From the NCBI GenBank assembly GCA_012862575.1, contig BLSF01000016.1:310001-374000 (forward strand): a stretch of 64,000 bases of DNA, read 5' to 3'. The translations under genes and the position numbers were made by a program. The notes beneath the pieces were generated by a model. That model saw only the letters and a program-made list of their open reading frames with translations, was not told where the DNA came from and did no database searches. This document shows positions 34,201-44,616 of the stretch, piece by piece. The DNA is from Parietichytrium sp. I65-24A (taxonomy: Eukaryota; Sar; Bigyra; Thraustochytrida; Thraustochytriidae). Position 1 is the stretch's first letter; each line of letters starts with the position of its first letter.

Positions 34201-36363
34201 TCGTCCTACGCGGGCGTTGATGCAATTGCTCTTCTCGAGTCTGCCCCTGGCCCAGACGTGAACAACTACTTTGATAAGTTTTACATTGGCGGAGTGTATT
34301 CCAATAATTATACGCTCACCTTCAACTCCACGATGACCCAAGCGCTGCCATTCATGCAGGGTTTGCTTGCAAACTTGACGCTCTTTGCCGCCGGCCAGAA
34401 TGCGTCGATCGACACGACGCTCATTCGGCTTGCATACGCAAAGGAAGAAGACTTCCCTCTGGTGGGTTTCTTGTTGCCCATGTTCCTCGGCATCGGTTTC
34501 ATGGCACTCGCATACCTTGTCATCGACGTGGTCTTCTACAAGGAGTACCAGTTGTACAGCGTGTTCCGCCTAATGGGCGTCTCTCGCATCAAGGTGTATA
34601 TGGGTATCGCATTTGAGACCTTTGTGATTGTGTTTCTGCCCTTTTTCTTGACCGCAATTATCCTGGCATTTGCGTTGCAGTCCACGATCGCAGGAAGCGG
34701 CGGACGATGGGTTGCGTTCATACTTCTCATGGTTGCTTATTGCTATGCTGTCATGCCGTTTGGGATGATGTTTGAGCCGCTCTTCAGCACGATTCAGCAA
34801 GCCAAGAACTGGTTCCCATTCATCTTTGTGGCGCTGAGTGTAATTCCCTTTGTGATATACTCAGTCACTCTTTCCAGCATTGACAACCCAGACACCGCTG
34901 CGCTAATCGGAGATCTTCTCTGCATTCTGCCACCGATGGCATTTCAACGAGGACTCGCCTCAATCATCGTCCTCTCCAAGGAGTATGACGACCCGGCCGT
35001 CACCTGGGAGATCGTCTGGAGCTGGGATGCACGAATATACTACTGCCTCCTCCTCATGATTGGAATGGGAACGTTGTGCTGGTTCATCGTCTATGCCCAA
35101 ATCCGACGCACAGTCCATCGCAGCGCAGGCGGTAAGGAGGCCGGGCTTGTACCAGAAGACGAAGATGTTGCCCTCGAGCGCGAATATGCCCTACAGGACG
35201 ACGATGGAGTGAACGCCAGGGACTTGGTTAAGAGCTTCAAGACGGAACCGGACACCGCTGCCTACAAATACCGCTTCCTTCGCCTCGATTACCTGTTTCA
35301 GCGACTGTTCTGTTTTGACCCGTTCAGGAAGGACTATGGCGTGAAAAAGGCTGTGAAGGGAGTAAGCTTCGGTATCAAGGAGAACGAGTTGTTCGTCCTC
35401 CTGGGCCCAAACGGTTCGGGCAAGACTGTGACCACGAAAACGCTTACCCGGGACCTCGTTCAAGATGGCGGATCGGTGGCCATGATGGGCAAATCGACAC
35501 CGGAAGGGTACGAAGCCCTTTACGAGGAGGGGAAAGTATCTTACTGTCCTCAATTCGATGCTATCTTCAGCAACCTTACCGTGCGCGAGCATTTGGAGTG
35601 CGTGGCAAATCTTCGTGGTTTGGATTTGAAAGATGCTTCTTCTCGCGCTCATCTCAGGGCGATTGAGACCATGCTTGGTCTTGGAATCCATGCCAAGAAG
35701 AAGGCGAGCAATCTGAGTGGCGGATACAAGCGTAAGCTTTGCCTAGCCATGGCTCTGGTTGGCTTTCCTGAGATATGCTTCTACGATGAAATCTCAACTG
35801 GAGTTGACCCTGGAGCCCGTCACATGATCTGGTCTGTTCTCAAGCCTGAGATGGAGGACCTTAATTTACCTTCCATTCTACTGACCACTCACTACATGGA
35901 CGAGGCGCAGCAGCTGGCAACACGTATTGGAATCATGATCAACGGAGAGATGATTACCACTGGCACTCTGGGGCGTCTGAAGGAGAAGCACTGCAACAAA
36001 AATTTCCTGGAGGTTACTTTTGCACAGGGCTACCCAGAGGACATTGAAGAGCAGTTGGTGTCCTACTTTGAGAAGGAAGGCCTTCAGCCGATCGTCCTCG
36101 AGAGTCTTGCTGGGCGCGTAAAGCTTCAATTTCCTGTGCGAGAGATGGCGTCAAACACAAAAAATTTGGCGCGTCTATTTCGTCTTGTGGAGGCTGTCAA
36201 GAAGAGCCTCTTTATCGAATTTTACAGCGTATCGCTCATGAACCTAGAGCAAATTTTCATCGAGCTCTCGAAGCGCCAATTCCAGTTGGATCAAGGTCAT
36301 GAAGTGGAGGGACCTTCTGCAGCCGTCCTCCTCGGTCTTTCAGACGACAGAAGCGCAGCTTAA
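31283..36363 (+). CDS. Full-length ABCA-subfamily ABC transporter
   Basis: ATP-driven lipid transporter of the ABCA type. Exons 31283-33259 and 33343-36363 are joined by an 83 nt phase-0 intron that falls exactly between ELV residues of the first Walker B; the product is 1665 residues. Order: TM1 (about 37-60), extracellular loop, five or six TM helices (about 250-455), NBD1 with Walker A GHNGAGKTT (about 526), signature YSGGMKRK (about 640) and Walker B VFMDEPTAGMD (about 660-670), then TM, a smaller extracellular loop, a TM block (about 1040-1255), NBD2 with Walker A GPNGSGKT (about 1346), signature LSGGYKRK (about 1448) and Walker B CFYDEISTGVD (about 1470). The catalytic Glu is present in both Walker B motifs; in NBD2 Ile replaces the usual Pro after it. 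Both H-loop histidines (TTHFMDEA, TTHYMDEA) are seen. Substrate unknown; phospholipid or sterol export is the family default. Confidence 0.95.
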
Positions 36364-36562
36364 TGCGACCACACCGACAAAGAAGAAAAAATAAAATAAA
36401 AAATAAAAAGAAGACTGTGTTTTATTGCTTTACATTTCTTGCCTGACCTGGCACTTTTCTTCTTTCAATTTCTGATTCCTTTTTCCTCCATGCCCTTTTC
36501 ATCTGGAGGCAACCTCCCCTAACATCTTGCACAATCTGTTTTCTATCTCAATCGATCGTCTG

Positions 36563-37831
36563 CTACTCATTGTCACTTTCCTCCTCTTCGGAGGAAGAAT
36601 CCGAGCCAAACATACCCTTGAGTCCGTCAAGTTTTTTGTCATCCTCAGGGGTCGCAAATTCAAGGGTGTCGAGATCAACAACCTCCTTAGTCCGCTCTTT
36701 AAGCTGGACTTCTTTGGGTGGAGCTGGGCGGCAATAAAAGATGTACTCCACCTTGTCGCGGTAGAATTCCGTAAACTTTTGAGCGTGCAGCTTGAAAATG
36801 CGATAGCACATGGATCTGAAACCTTTGCGAAATCCCATCTGTCCTCCGTAAGCGATCTGCTGGCCGGCGATGAAAGCGACGCGGACCGCCACGGGTGGTT
36901 GCGGCAGAAGATCGCGGCTAAAAGCAGGTTGCTCAAACTTTGAGTCGCCGACTACCCAGCTCATGGCTATGCGAGGAGGCACAGGGTTGCGCATAGAGGA
37001 CACCTTGCCCGCGAACGACCCCCAGTGAATAATTTTGTGCGAAAAATGCCATGCGCTTCCTTTGGTGCACGGCAAGCAACGGATGCTCTGGTACGCATCG
37101 GGGCGGCCACTGAATATGGACGCCAGCGGATCTACGTCCGGCAAGTCCTGCTCTGAGTAATACGGGTCCTCGCAGCGCGGCACTACATACATGCACGAGT
37201 TGTTCGGGCCGGCATCCGACAGAGCAAGCCACGTCGTGCTGAGCATCGGTGTGCCGTCTTCGCGAAACGAGCTTGGCCCGGACCCCATTCTATCGCGATG
37301 AGGGCCCCAGCCTTTCTGCTGCTTGAGCGGATCCACGCGCCAAGCAAACATGTCTCCGATGAACTTGCTCCCGCCCGTCATCTCCTCGATGGCGCCTGCG
37401 GCCTGCTCCACCACCGCCCACGCCTCGTCGTAAACAAAGATGAAGGACGCTGGCCACCCGTGTTGCATCAGCTGCTCCACGCCGAGCGCCAGCGCTTCCA
37501 CGAGCTCCTCTGCCAAACCGAGGTCCTCCTTCTCCATGTGGAAAAACCCGTTCTCCACCAGCTCCTCCTTCTTCGCGCGCCGTGCGTCTGCACCGATGTC
37601 CACACGCACGTCCATCACGCTCTTCGACGCGCCGCCGCTGCTCGAGCCGCTCACATGCAGGTGCGGGCACACCTTGCGCCAGTACGCGGCATCCTCCAGC
37701 GTCTCCAGCAGCTGGTCCTCGGCGTCCAGCGAATCCGCCTCTGCCTCTGCCTCAACCTCAACCTCTGCCGGCTTCTCCTGCTTCGCAGCGCCCTGCTGCT
37801 CGTGCTGCTCCACCGCAGTATGGGGCGCCAT
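36563..37831 (-). CDS. Phytanoyl-CoA dioxygenase (PhyH) family protein
   Basis: Fe(II)/2-oxoglutarate-dependent oxygenase. From the Met at 37831 it has 422 residues: an acidic N-terminus (about 10-50) and a PhyH double-stranded beta-helix (about 75-370). The iron-binding HxD is in GPHRD (H178, D180), the distal His in KIIHWGS (H269), and the 2-oxoglutarate-binding Arg is probably R287 in PPRIAMSW, so it looks active. The C-terminus is SDSSSEEEESDNE, a CK2-like acidic tail. The N-terminus shows no peroxisomal PTS2 and there is no C-terminal SKL, so a peroxisomal phytanoyl-CoA role is doubtful; many protist PhyH proteins act on unrelated substrates. The frame extends to 37891, but the upstream 20 codons come from a repeat-like stretch. 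It is convergent with the ABC transporter, whose stop is 200 bases away. Confidence 0.85.
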   Translation of the reverse strand: MAPHTAVEQHEQQGAAKQEKPAEVEVEAEAEADSLDAEDQLLETLEDAAYWRKVCPHLHVSGSSSGGASKSVMDVRVDIGADARRAKKEELVENGFFHMEKEDLGLAEELVEALALGVEQLMQHGWPASFIFVYDEAWAVVEQAAGAIEEMTGGSKFIGDMFAWRVDPLKQQKGWGPHRDRMGSGPSSFREDGTPMLSTTWLALSDAGPNNSCMYVVPRCEDPYYSEQDLPDVDPLASIFSGRPDAYQSIRCLPCTKGSAWHFSHKIIHWGSFAGKVSSMRNPVPPRIAMSWVVGDSKFEQPAFSRDLLPQPPVAVRVAFIAGQQIAYGGQMGFRKGFRSMCYRIFKLHAQKFTEFYRDKVEYIFYCRPAPPKEVQLKERTKEVVDLDTLEFATPEDDKKLDGLKGMFGSDSSSEEEESDNE

Positions 37832-39952
37832 CTCCCTCGTTACGCAAAACGTATGCGAAACGAACGCAAAATGTATGCAAGACGTATGCAAAACGTACGC
37901 AGAATGTGCGGAAAGTCACTACCCTCTGAGCCGGTCCACTCCCTCAAACCCTCAAACCCTCAAACCGTAGTACGTACGCGTGTGCGCCTCTCTCTCTCTC
38001 TATCTCTGTGTGTTTATGGTTTATGTGGATGTCTGTGTGCAGAGGGTGTACGCAAAAGTGTATGAAAGTGTATGAAAGTGTCCTCGCACTGAGTGGTGCT
38101 GCGGAGATGTTCCTCGTAAATTCGTAAAGAGGTGAGAGGTGAGAGGAAGCGGTAAAGAAAGGTTTGACTGTGGAGCTAATAGTCATTTCCATCGATCATC
38201 GATGGAGTCCATAGAGGATGGATAATGCAATGAACTTGAATACAATGGATGGAATGTTTCTCGTTTCCATTGCAATGCAGTAGGAGTAGTGGTATGACAG
38301 ACATACTTACTGCCTTTTGGCATCTTGGGCAAAGAGTAGGTACTCGAGGACTGAGCAGGATGGCAGTGATGAATGGCAAATGCAACGAGATGTAATGCAG
38401 GAGGCAAAAGCAGTTACCATGCTCGAAGAAGACCGCCAATGGCTTGCGTACTTGGGTACACAGAAGAGAAAGGAAATGCAGTAAATTATGTGCGAGGGCG
38501 TTGGAATGGAACTGTGCAGCAGCCGTCGATTGACAGTGAATGGCGACGTCCTCGCGAGAAATGTGTTTCTGGTTGCATAGTTCTTTGGCCGTTTACTGCT
38601 GCTCGCTTCGCAGGCATCATCAATGCGCGAGTCTGCCCATCTGCAATCTGCCAATGGACACTGTCACTCCACGGAGACGCGTGTAGCCATCCACCTAGAA
38701 ATTTTGGCTCAAACGTGCCGACGAGGCTGGTTGTTCGCATGAGACTTTATTTTAACGTGCGTTCTTCGCGTGGTCCTCAAGGGGGAGACAGATTCTCGCG
38801 CTTTTTTCGAGACCATGAAGTCGGCAGACTTTGAAGCCGATGAAGGTTGTTTTCAACAACTACAATTCTCTCTCAAAGAGTTTCATCCGGAGCAATGCAC
38901 CGGCACAAGTGGATACAAGGGCTCTTTTGAGAATCATACTCAAGGAGCGAAGGGACTGAAAGAACTGTTGATGATTTCGATTGTATTCCTTCCCCCCCCC
39001 CCTTTTCACCTTTGTACATCCCGGCCACCGTGCGCTTGCCATCACCTTCAAAACCAGCGTTTCTCGACAAGGTGGATGATGGGATCCACACAAAGAGTGG
39101 GGCAAGCAACCCACGCTGCCTATGCAACTTCTTCGGCATGGTCCTCCGGAGAGACCCTTTCGATACATTTACATTCGTTTGTTGGGTATCTCTCAGGACT
39201 GACGGGTTTCGCCCTGCCTTCTCAAACGCCTCGTCCAAGACGAGACTGACCTAGCGCTGATTTCTGAATTCTAAAATCTAACATCTAACATCTGAAACCT
39301 GAATCTGCTCCTATCCTCCGAAATGATTCATTCAATGATTAATTAAAATGACATTGGACCGATCGTCGCCATGCTCAGAAACACCTTTTCATTGAACATC
39401 ATCTCTTCAAATATAATAACCCATGTACGCCGTGGTAACTCCAGTTCCGATATTACCAGAACAGCTCATTTCCCCCCCAACAGTCCGTCAGTTCCGAAAC
39501 CAGAATCAGCCCCCGCGGCAGTCTTGATAGAAACTTGAATTAGGTCAGCTCACCGGAATCACCAAACTCACCGAAGAAAGGTGTCCGCGAGGACACAACG
39601 TACCGCAACTGTGTGCACCGTACGCCATCTCATCCCCAATTCTCTCTCTCTCTCTCTTTCACACACACACACATACATACACATACACAGGCGTTTGCCC
39701 CGCGGTCGCTTCGCGCCACAGCAGTCGACAAGCCCATTCCGGTCCGCGCAACCAGCGCCAAACAGCGCAAAGCAGCGCCAAACATCGCCAAACAGCGAGG
39801 ACGCGAGGACGCGATCCTCGCGTAGGGGCGAGGGAACAAGGAAGGGCTCCCCGGGAGGAACCCACCGCGGAAAGCAGAATTCAGCACTCGCGGGCCCCGC
39901 ATTTGGTTGTGTCTGCATCCCTTCTCCGCGAGGGCGCAGCAGTCCCCTAACG
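37832..39952. other. 2.1 kb spacer, no supported gene
   Basis: Repeats of AACGTATGC type lie just upstream of the PhyH gene (about 37845-37905), with AAGTGTATG repeats (about 38055-38085) and a CT then CA microsatellite (39640-39690). A minus-strand frame at 38873-39238 (121 codons) reads acceptably but matches nothing I know. Confidence 0.5.
39640..39690. repeat. CT/CA compound microsatellite
   Basis: A CT run followed by CACA and CATA units, about 270 bases upstream of the OSCA-like start. Length-variable DNA of this kind is common in the spacers here. Confidence 0.85.
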
Positions 39953-42149
39953 ATGGAGGGCGACGCTCTGCTGGCAAGTCCCCCGCGCGGCGCGGCGGCG
40001 GCGGCGAAGGAGGACGACAACGGTGGCNGCGGTGGCGCTGGGGTCGGTGGCGCTGGTGGCGCTGCGCGTGGCGCCGCGGGAGGACGGGGGTGCGCAGGCG
40101 CAGGCGCGGGCGGTGGCGGTGGGCGCGGCGTGCGCGTGGGGGTGCGCGCTGGTGGCGGTGTGGCTGGCCGCGGGCAGCGGACTGGCTCGCGCGTGGGAGA
40201 CGAGCGCCCGCGGCGCCGGAGCGTGCAGGCGGTCCGTGGCCGCGAGCAGCAAGGCGCTGCGAGGACCGGCAGAGCTGGTCCCCGGCGCAGCGGACGTGGC
40301 GCGGTTCCTTGGCGCGCAGTACGGCGCGGTGGAGAGCGTGCTGCTGCTCACGGACGGCGGAAGGCTCGCGCGGCTCAGGAGATTGAGGGCGCAGCTGGCC
40401 ACCGAGGACCGCACAGCGCGCGCCGTAGGGCTGGGGCTGGGGCTGGGGCGCGGCCGCGAGTATGAGTATGATCACGGGGCGCGCGGCCTGGCGGAGTGGG
40501 CGTGCTGTGCGGGCGTGAGGAGGGCGGCGCGCAGGGCGCGCAGGAGACGAGCCGAGCGGCGCGAGAGGTGGCTGGACAACTTGGACGAGGCCATCAGGGA
40601 CGAGCAGGACGTGGGCAGGGCGCCGGAGGGGCTCGGGTGCGCCATTGTCACGTTCGAGCGCGCGGAGGACGCCAGGGCCGCGCTTAGAGACGTGGTGGCG
40701 AGCGGGCCGGGCAGTGCTTGGGATGACCCCAGGGAAACCGTGCTGGGCGCTAGGCCCAGTGCGCCGTCGTCACCATCGTCAGTGGAGTTTGCAGACGACT
40801 TGCTTGACGAGGACTACGACGCTTGGGCGGCCGGCGGGATGGGGAGACCTGGCAGGGGAAATGGGAGCGCCGGCAGGTGGTCCAGGTGCTCACCACACGG
40901 TCAGGCGCATGCGAGATCCACCGACGATCCTGCGAAAGGGTGGTTTCTGGCGCCGGGAAATGAGAGCAAGTTGATGTTTGCACATGAGCGACTTTATGTC
41001 CGTCCAGCGCCGGAGTGCGACGACCTCGACTTTGAGGCACTACAACCAGCCTTTGACTTGCGCAATGCCTCTCGGGCACGACGATCCGCCATCGCGGTGA
41101 TGTCTGCCGTGGCTGCCGGATCTGGCATCGCCTACGGCATTGGGATCTCCATCCTTCTTGAACCATCGGCGTCGAGAGCCGCTTCGGGTTTTGCAACGGC
41201 CGCGCTTGTCACTGCCGGGGCTGCGGCGCTGTGGATCTGGACGCTTGGAGACAACTTTTTGCCCGACCGCCACACCGTCACCTATTCGATGCGGCAGCGT
41301 GAGGTCTTCGCTCGTGGCGCGCAACTAGTCTGTTTATTTTGGGTGTGTGCGTTGACCGTAGTGGTCGCCATCAGCCGTCATAATGCTGTCGTGTTGGCTG
41401 GGGCAACCATCCTGCATCAGGTTTGCGGAATCATCGCGACCATCACTCCCATGGGACGATTCACCCGTAGCTTTGGCACCAGGCAGGCCGCTGCCTCGTT
41501 CGCGCTAGGGTTTCTCAGTGCTGAGGCCTTCGCTAACTTTTCATGTGCGCTCATAATTGCCCCCTGGGTGCCGTACGTCCTGCCCTTCTCTAGCGCACTT
41601 CTTTTTGCCAAGGTAATCATTGAGCGCCATAAGCTTGAGGTAATGCGCGAGCCGATATCGCCAAGGTACGGTCCTGATGTTGCGCTTTGTGTGGTGGACT
41701 ACTTGCCTTTCGTGGCCCTTGCCTCATGCGCCATCCCAAGCGCCTTTGCCCTGTATAGCAGAAACTCCAACGCGAAGTTCTACTTGGATTTGGTCTGCGC
41801 CGTGCTGACGACTTTCTCCATGACGGTTCTCGCGCTCGGCTGGGGCCATCTGCGGCATTCCTGGCCGTTTGTGTACTCGTACCCTCCGTTGGAGTTTGAG
41901 CGCGATTACAATGGGGTGGAGTCGCATCCGCACGCGCGTGACCCACGTGACACACGTGAGGCTGCGTCGCCACAAGAGATAGATATCTCCTTTCAAGATC
42001 AGTCCGGAAAACAAAAGTATGCTTGGAACGCCGCTCCTACATCCGCACCGCTGGATGCCCTTCGCTCCATGCACGCAGAGGGGTATCTCCTTCCTGAATA
42101 CCATACCAAACCCCGTCCTGAACCAAGCCCAGTTCCTGACGTCCTTTGA
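39953..42149 (+). CDS. OSCA/TMEM63 (CSC1-like) mechanosensitive channel, interrupted by an assembly gap
   Basis: Probable osmo- or mechanosensitive cation channel. An N at 40028 lies about 25 codons into the gene. The ATG at 39953 (MEGDALLASPPRG) and the main frame (open to the stop at 42149, about 700 codons) are out of phase, so the gap must hide bases other than the single N. After the gap: TM0 (VALGSVALVALRV), TM1 and TM2 region, then a cytosolic domain with GCAIVTFERAEDARAAL (the conserved VTF patch), an acidic linker, RLYVRPAPECDDLDFEAL (counterpart of the APEPxDIxWxNL motif), and a block of about eight TM helices ending near WPFVYSYPPLEFE. The order agrees with the DUF4463/RSN1_7TM layout of the family. 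It is divergent in detail; a diverged TMEM63-like protein of other function is possible. The 5' part is extremely GC-rich, which would explain the gap. Confidence 0.62.
40028..40028. other. Assembly gap (single N) inside the channel gene
   Basis: Single ambiguous base within GC-rich repeats (GGTGGC/GGCGCTG). The reading frame differs on the two sides. Confidence 0.98.
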
Positions 42150-42435
42150 TTCGCAACATTCATTTGCTTTCATTTGCACCCTGCTTCTCTCAGGAGAAAA
42201 TAGTCCAGATTCCACTTCGCGCTTGGATTTTTCGGTAAAGTCCTGATTGCGAGTACCTGCTCGCTTGGAGGCTAGCTAGGGAAATACCACAAATACGCGC
42301 CTTGGCGGCATGTAGATAAAGTGACAGGTATTGCCCAGACCAAAGTCGCGATGCAAAAGAATTCTGTGAATTGTGTCATGTAGATTTTCACGATTCCTTA
42401 CAAACTTAGAACAATAATTACAGTCAGGTTTAAAT

Positions 42436-44616
42436 CTATATTCTGAATTGCTCGTGAAGTGTGCCAAATCCGACGACGCAGGTTTTGCTCAAATCAACAG
42501 ACGAAGCTGACGCGTTCTCCTTTTCTGTGGCTCCCTGAGTGCTACCAAGTGAGTTTGAAGACTTGGACGACGATTCTGGAACTGGTTTCGCCACAGGTGG
42601 ACAGGTGACTTCCGGGATGTAGACTGTCTGCGCCGGGGCAAGGACCCCGAGCAAGCGGTCCGATTTTCCGGAACAATAGTTGTGTACACTGGAGGACCAA
42701 GAGCTAGATGCCAAGTCCTCGTCGTCAGAATCCATGATCCCACTCGCCCGCCTCGCTCCTTCCTCGCGGAGCTGGTGCAACAAGTTAAGTGGTGGCGGCG
42801 CTGCCATTCCATGCATCTTGACTTCCATGTCATCCTGGTCCTCAGAGTAGTACAAGTCGTCCTCGTAGCTTGAGGAGAACCCTGGCCCATGTGCTCCGCC
42901 AGCTGCGTTGAGCGGGCTTTTGGAACCCGCAGAGAGTGGGCTTTCGTCCCCGAAGCCCGCTTTAAAGTACAAGTCATCATCTTCCTGTTCGTACCCATCT
43001 ACACTGAAAGCCACGTTTTCGATCGGAAAGCTATTATCGCCTTCTTCCTCCACCTCGCAATCTTCTTCACCTTTGTCGGCGTCGTATCCATGGCTGCAAT
43101 TCGTATCGGCAATTTTACTGGCGGAACTGACGTTCAGAGCGTCATCATCCATGTCGATTTCAGCGTCGGATCCGCCTTCCTCTCCGTGGGCGCCGGCTTT
43201 TTCTGTCAGGTTTCTTCTCTGTAGAGTGTCGCCCCCGTGAATGGAGCGCGGAGAGCACGCTTCGGCAGAAGTTGAACGTGCTGACGGACTGCCCAAACGC
43301 TGCTTCATTTCTTCTATGGGAATCGTTTGCCCAACGTTTGGATTTGTCTTCACGAGAATGGTGGGATTAGACACGACAATCTCAGCTGCAGGGTCCGACA
43401 ACTTGGCTGGATAAGGAGACGTTTTCGAGGATCGCTTGCGGGCAAACGAAAATCGTTTGGTTAGATGCGGTTTCCCATGGCGGTACTTGCCACTTCCTGA
43501 GCAAGACGCGAGATACCCGCTGTCGATCAAAAGTTGCTGCTGTTCCAAATGCACGTTGAGCGGGTGTTCTTTCGGAAGCAGACCATCTTTCACAATCACA
43601 GAAGGAACGGGCGATGTTGAGTGTCGATTCAATTTTCCTGAGCGTGTCGCGGACCACGTTGACTTGACTGATCCCGAGTGACTCACTCCAGACATATTGC
43701 GTTGCAATTTCCGGCTACCCACTTCCTTTTCCTTTTCTTTCTCCTTGACAGGAGCTTCATTTTCAAACTTTGCTTGCCGTCTCCGGTCGTTTCTCATGCG
43801 AGTGTAACTTGTGCCCCCTGTAGCAATGTCCACCAATGCACAGGCTGCATGCGGGAAATGTGGGATAAAATCTGCCAGTTCAGCGGCAACACGTCTTGAG
43901 AGCTCATAGTGACATCCTAAAACAATGCCGACCTCCTCGGGCATCCTCTGTCGTCTGGACTCTCGAAAGCTTTCCATCTTCGCCACACAATTATCCGTAC
44001 TCTCTTTCAAAACTCTTTCTGCAGCTTCCGCGCGATCGCGCTTAACTGAAGGCTGCTGCGGCGCTTCCGCCCCAGCCAGCTGGTTATGTTCCCCGACATC
44101 TTTGCATTCCTCTTCGACCGCTTCCTCACGAACAACACTACTTCGCCGACTGCTATTGCAGTGGGCAAATTTGCGCTTGCGGTCCTCAAGTGTATCGTCA
44201 ATATCGCGAATGTCTGACACCGCGGTTTCTAGCAGGGGGCGCAGAGCTCCTTCCAAGAAGACGTCATGCACTGGCTTGTATACTCTATCGACGGTGCTCA
44301 TCAGATGCTGCAGAGCTCTGCAGTATTTTGTGGCATCTGATGCTCCCTCGTTCCTCTTGTTAGGATCTGTTGGCTTGGCCACAAGCATTGTGTGCCGCGC
44401 AAGTTCCTCCGCGAGAGCCTGTGAGCAGGTCCCTAGGGCATCCAGGGCTCCGGCCCACGCTGCCATCGTCGCCTCAAGTCTCATGAGCGAAGTCTTGCTC
44501 TGCTGATATTGCTCTTGCTGCTTGCTAAAGACTCTGTCCTGCTGGTTGGGCGGAACTCCACCCGTGGTGCGGATCTGTTCCAGAAGCTTGCGCTTCAGCT
44601 TTTTCATCTGCTTCAT
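42436..44616 (-). CDS. BAR-like domain protein with long disordered acidic tail
   Basis: A 726-residue single-exon protein. Residues 1-260 are predicted long charged helices (opening MKQMKKLKRKLLEQI, then RLEATMAAWAGALDALG, YCRALQHLMSTVDRVYKPVHDVF, GCHYELSRRVAAELADFIPHF). The heptad spacing and the closing ADFIPHFPHA segment resemble BAR-domain proteins, which dimerise and sense or impose membrane curvature. Residues 260-726 are Ser/Lys-rich, then strongly acidic, and low complexity, with candidate phosphosites and no SH3 or PH domain. The call rests on pattern, not on an invariant motif; an I-BAR or another coiled-coil family is the alternative. It is convergent with the channel gene, 286 bases between stops. 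Confidence 0.6.
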   Translation of the reverse strand: MKQMKKLKRKLLEQIRTTGGVPPNQQDRVFSKQQEQYQQSKTSLMRLEATMAAWAGALDALGTCSQALAEELARHTMLVAKPTDPNKRNEGASDATKYCRALQHLMSTVDRVYKPVHDVFLEGALRPLLETAVSDIRDIDDTLEDRKRKFAHCNSSRRSSVVREEAVEEECKDVGEHNQLAGAEAPQQPSVKRDRAEAAERVLKESTDNCVAKMESFRESRRQRMPEEVGIVLGCHYELSRRVAAELADFIPHFPHAACALVDIATGGTSYTRMRNDRRRQAKFENEAPVKEKEKEKEVGSRKLQRNMSGVSHSGSVKSTWSATRSGKLNRHSTSPVPSVIVKDGLLPKEHPLNVHLEQQQLLIDSGYLASCSGSGKYRHGKPHLTKRFSFARKRSSKTSPYPAKLSDPAAEIVVSNPTILVKTNPNVGQTIPIEEMKQRLGSPSARSTSAEACSPRSIHGGDTLQRRNLTEKAGAHGEEGGSDAEIDMDDDALNVSSASKIADTNCSHGYDADKGEEDCEVEEEGDNSFPIENVAFSVDGYEQEDDDLYFKAGFGDESPLSAGSKSPLNAAGGAHGPGFSSSYEDDLYYSEDQDDMEVKMHGMAAPPPLNLLHQLREEGARRASGIMDSDDEDLASSSWSSSVHNYCSGKSDRLLGVLAPAQTVYIPEVTCPPVAKPVPESSSKSSNSLGSTQGATEKENASASSVDLSKTCVVGFGTLHEQFRI

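Noticed and set aside
38873-39238. Minus-strand 121-codon frame with a protein-like middle part
   Set aside because: No family match from memory, and the overlapping plus-strand frame is equally long; insufficient to call a gene.
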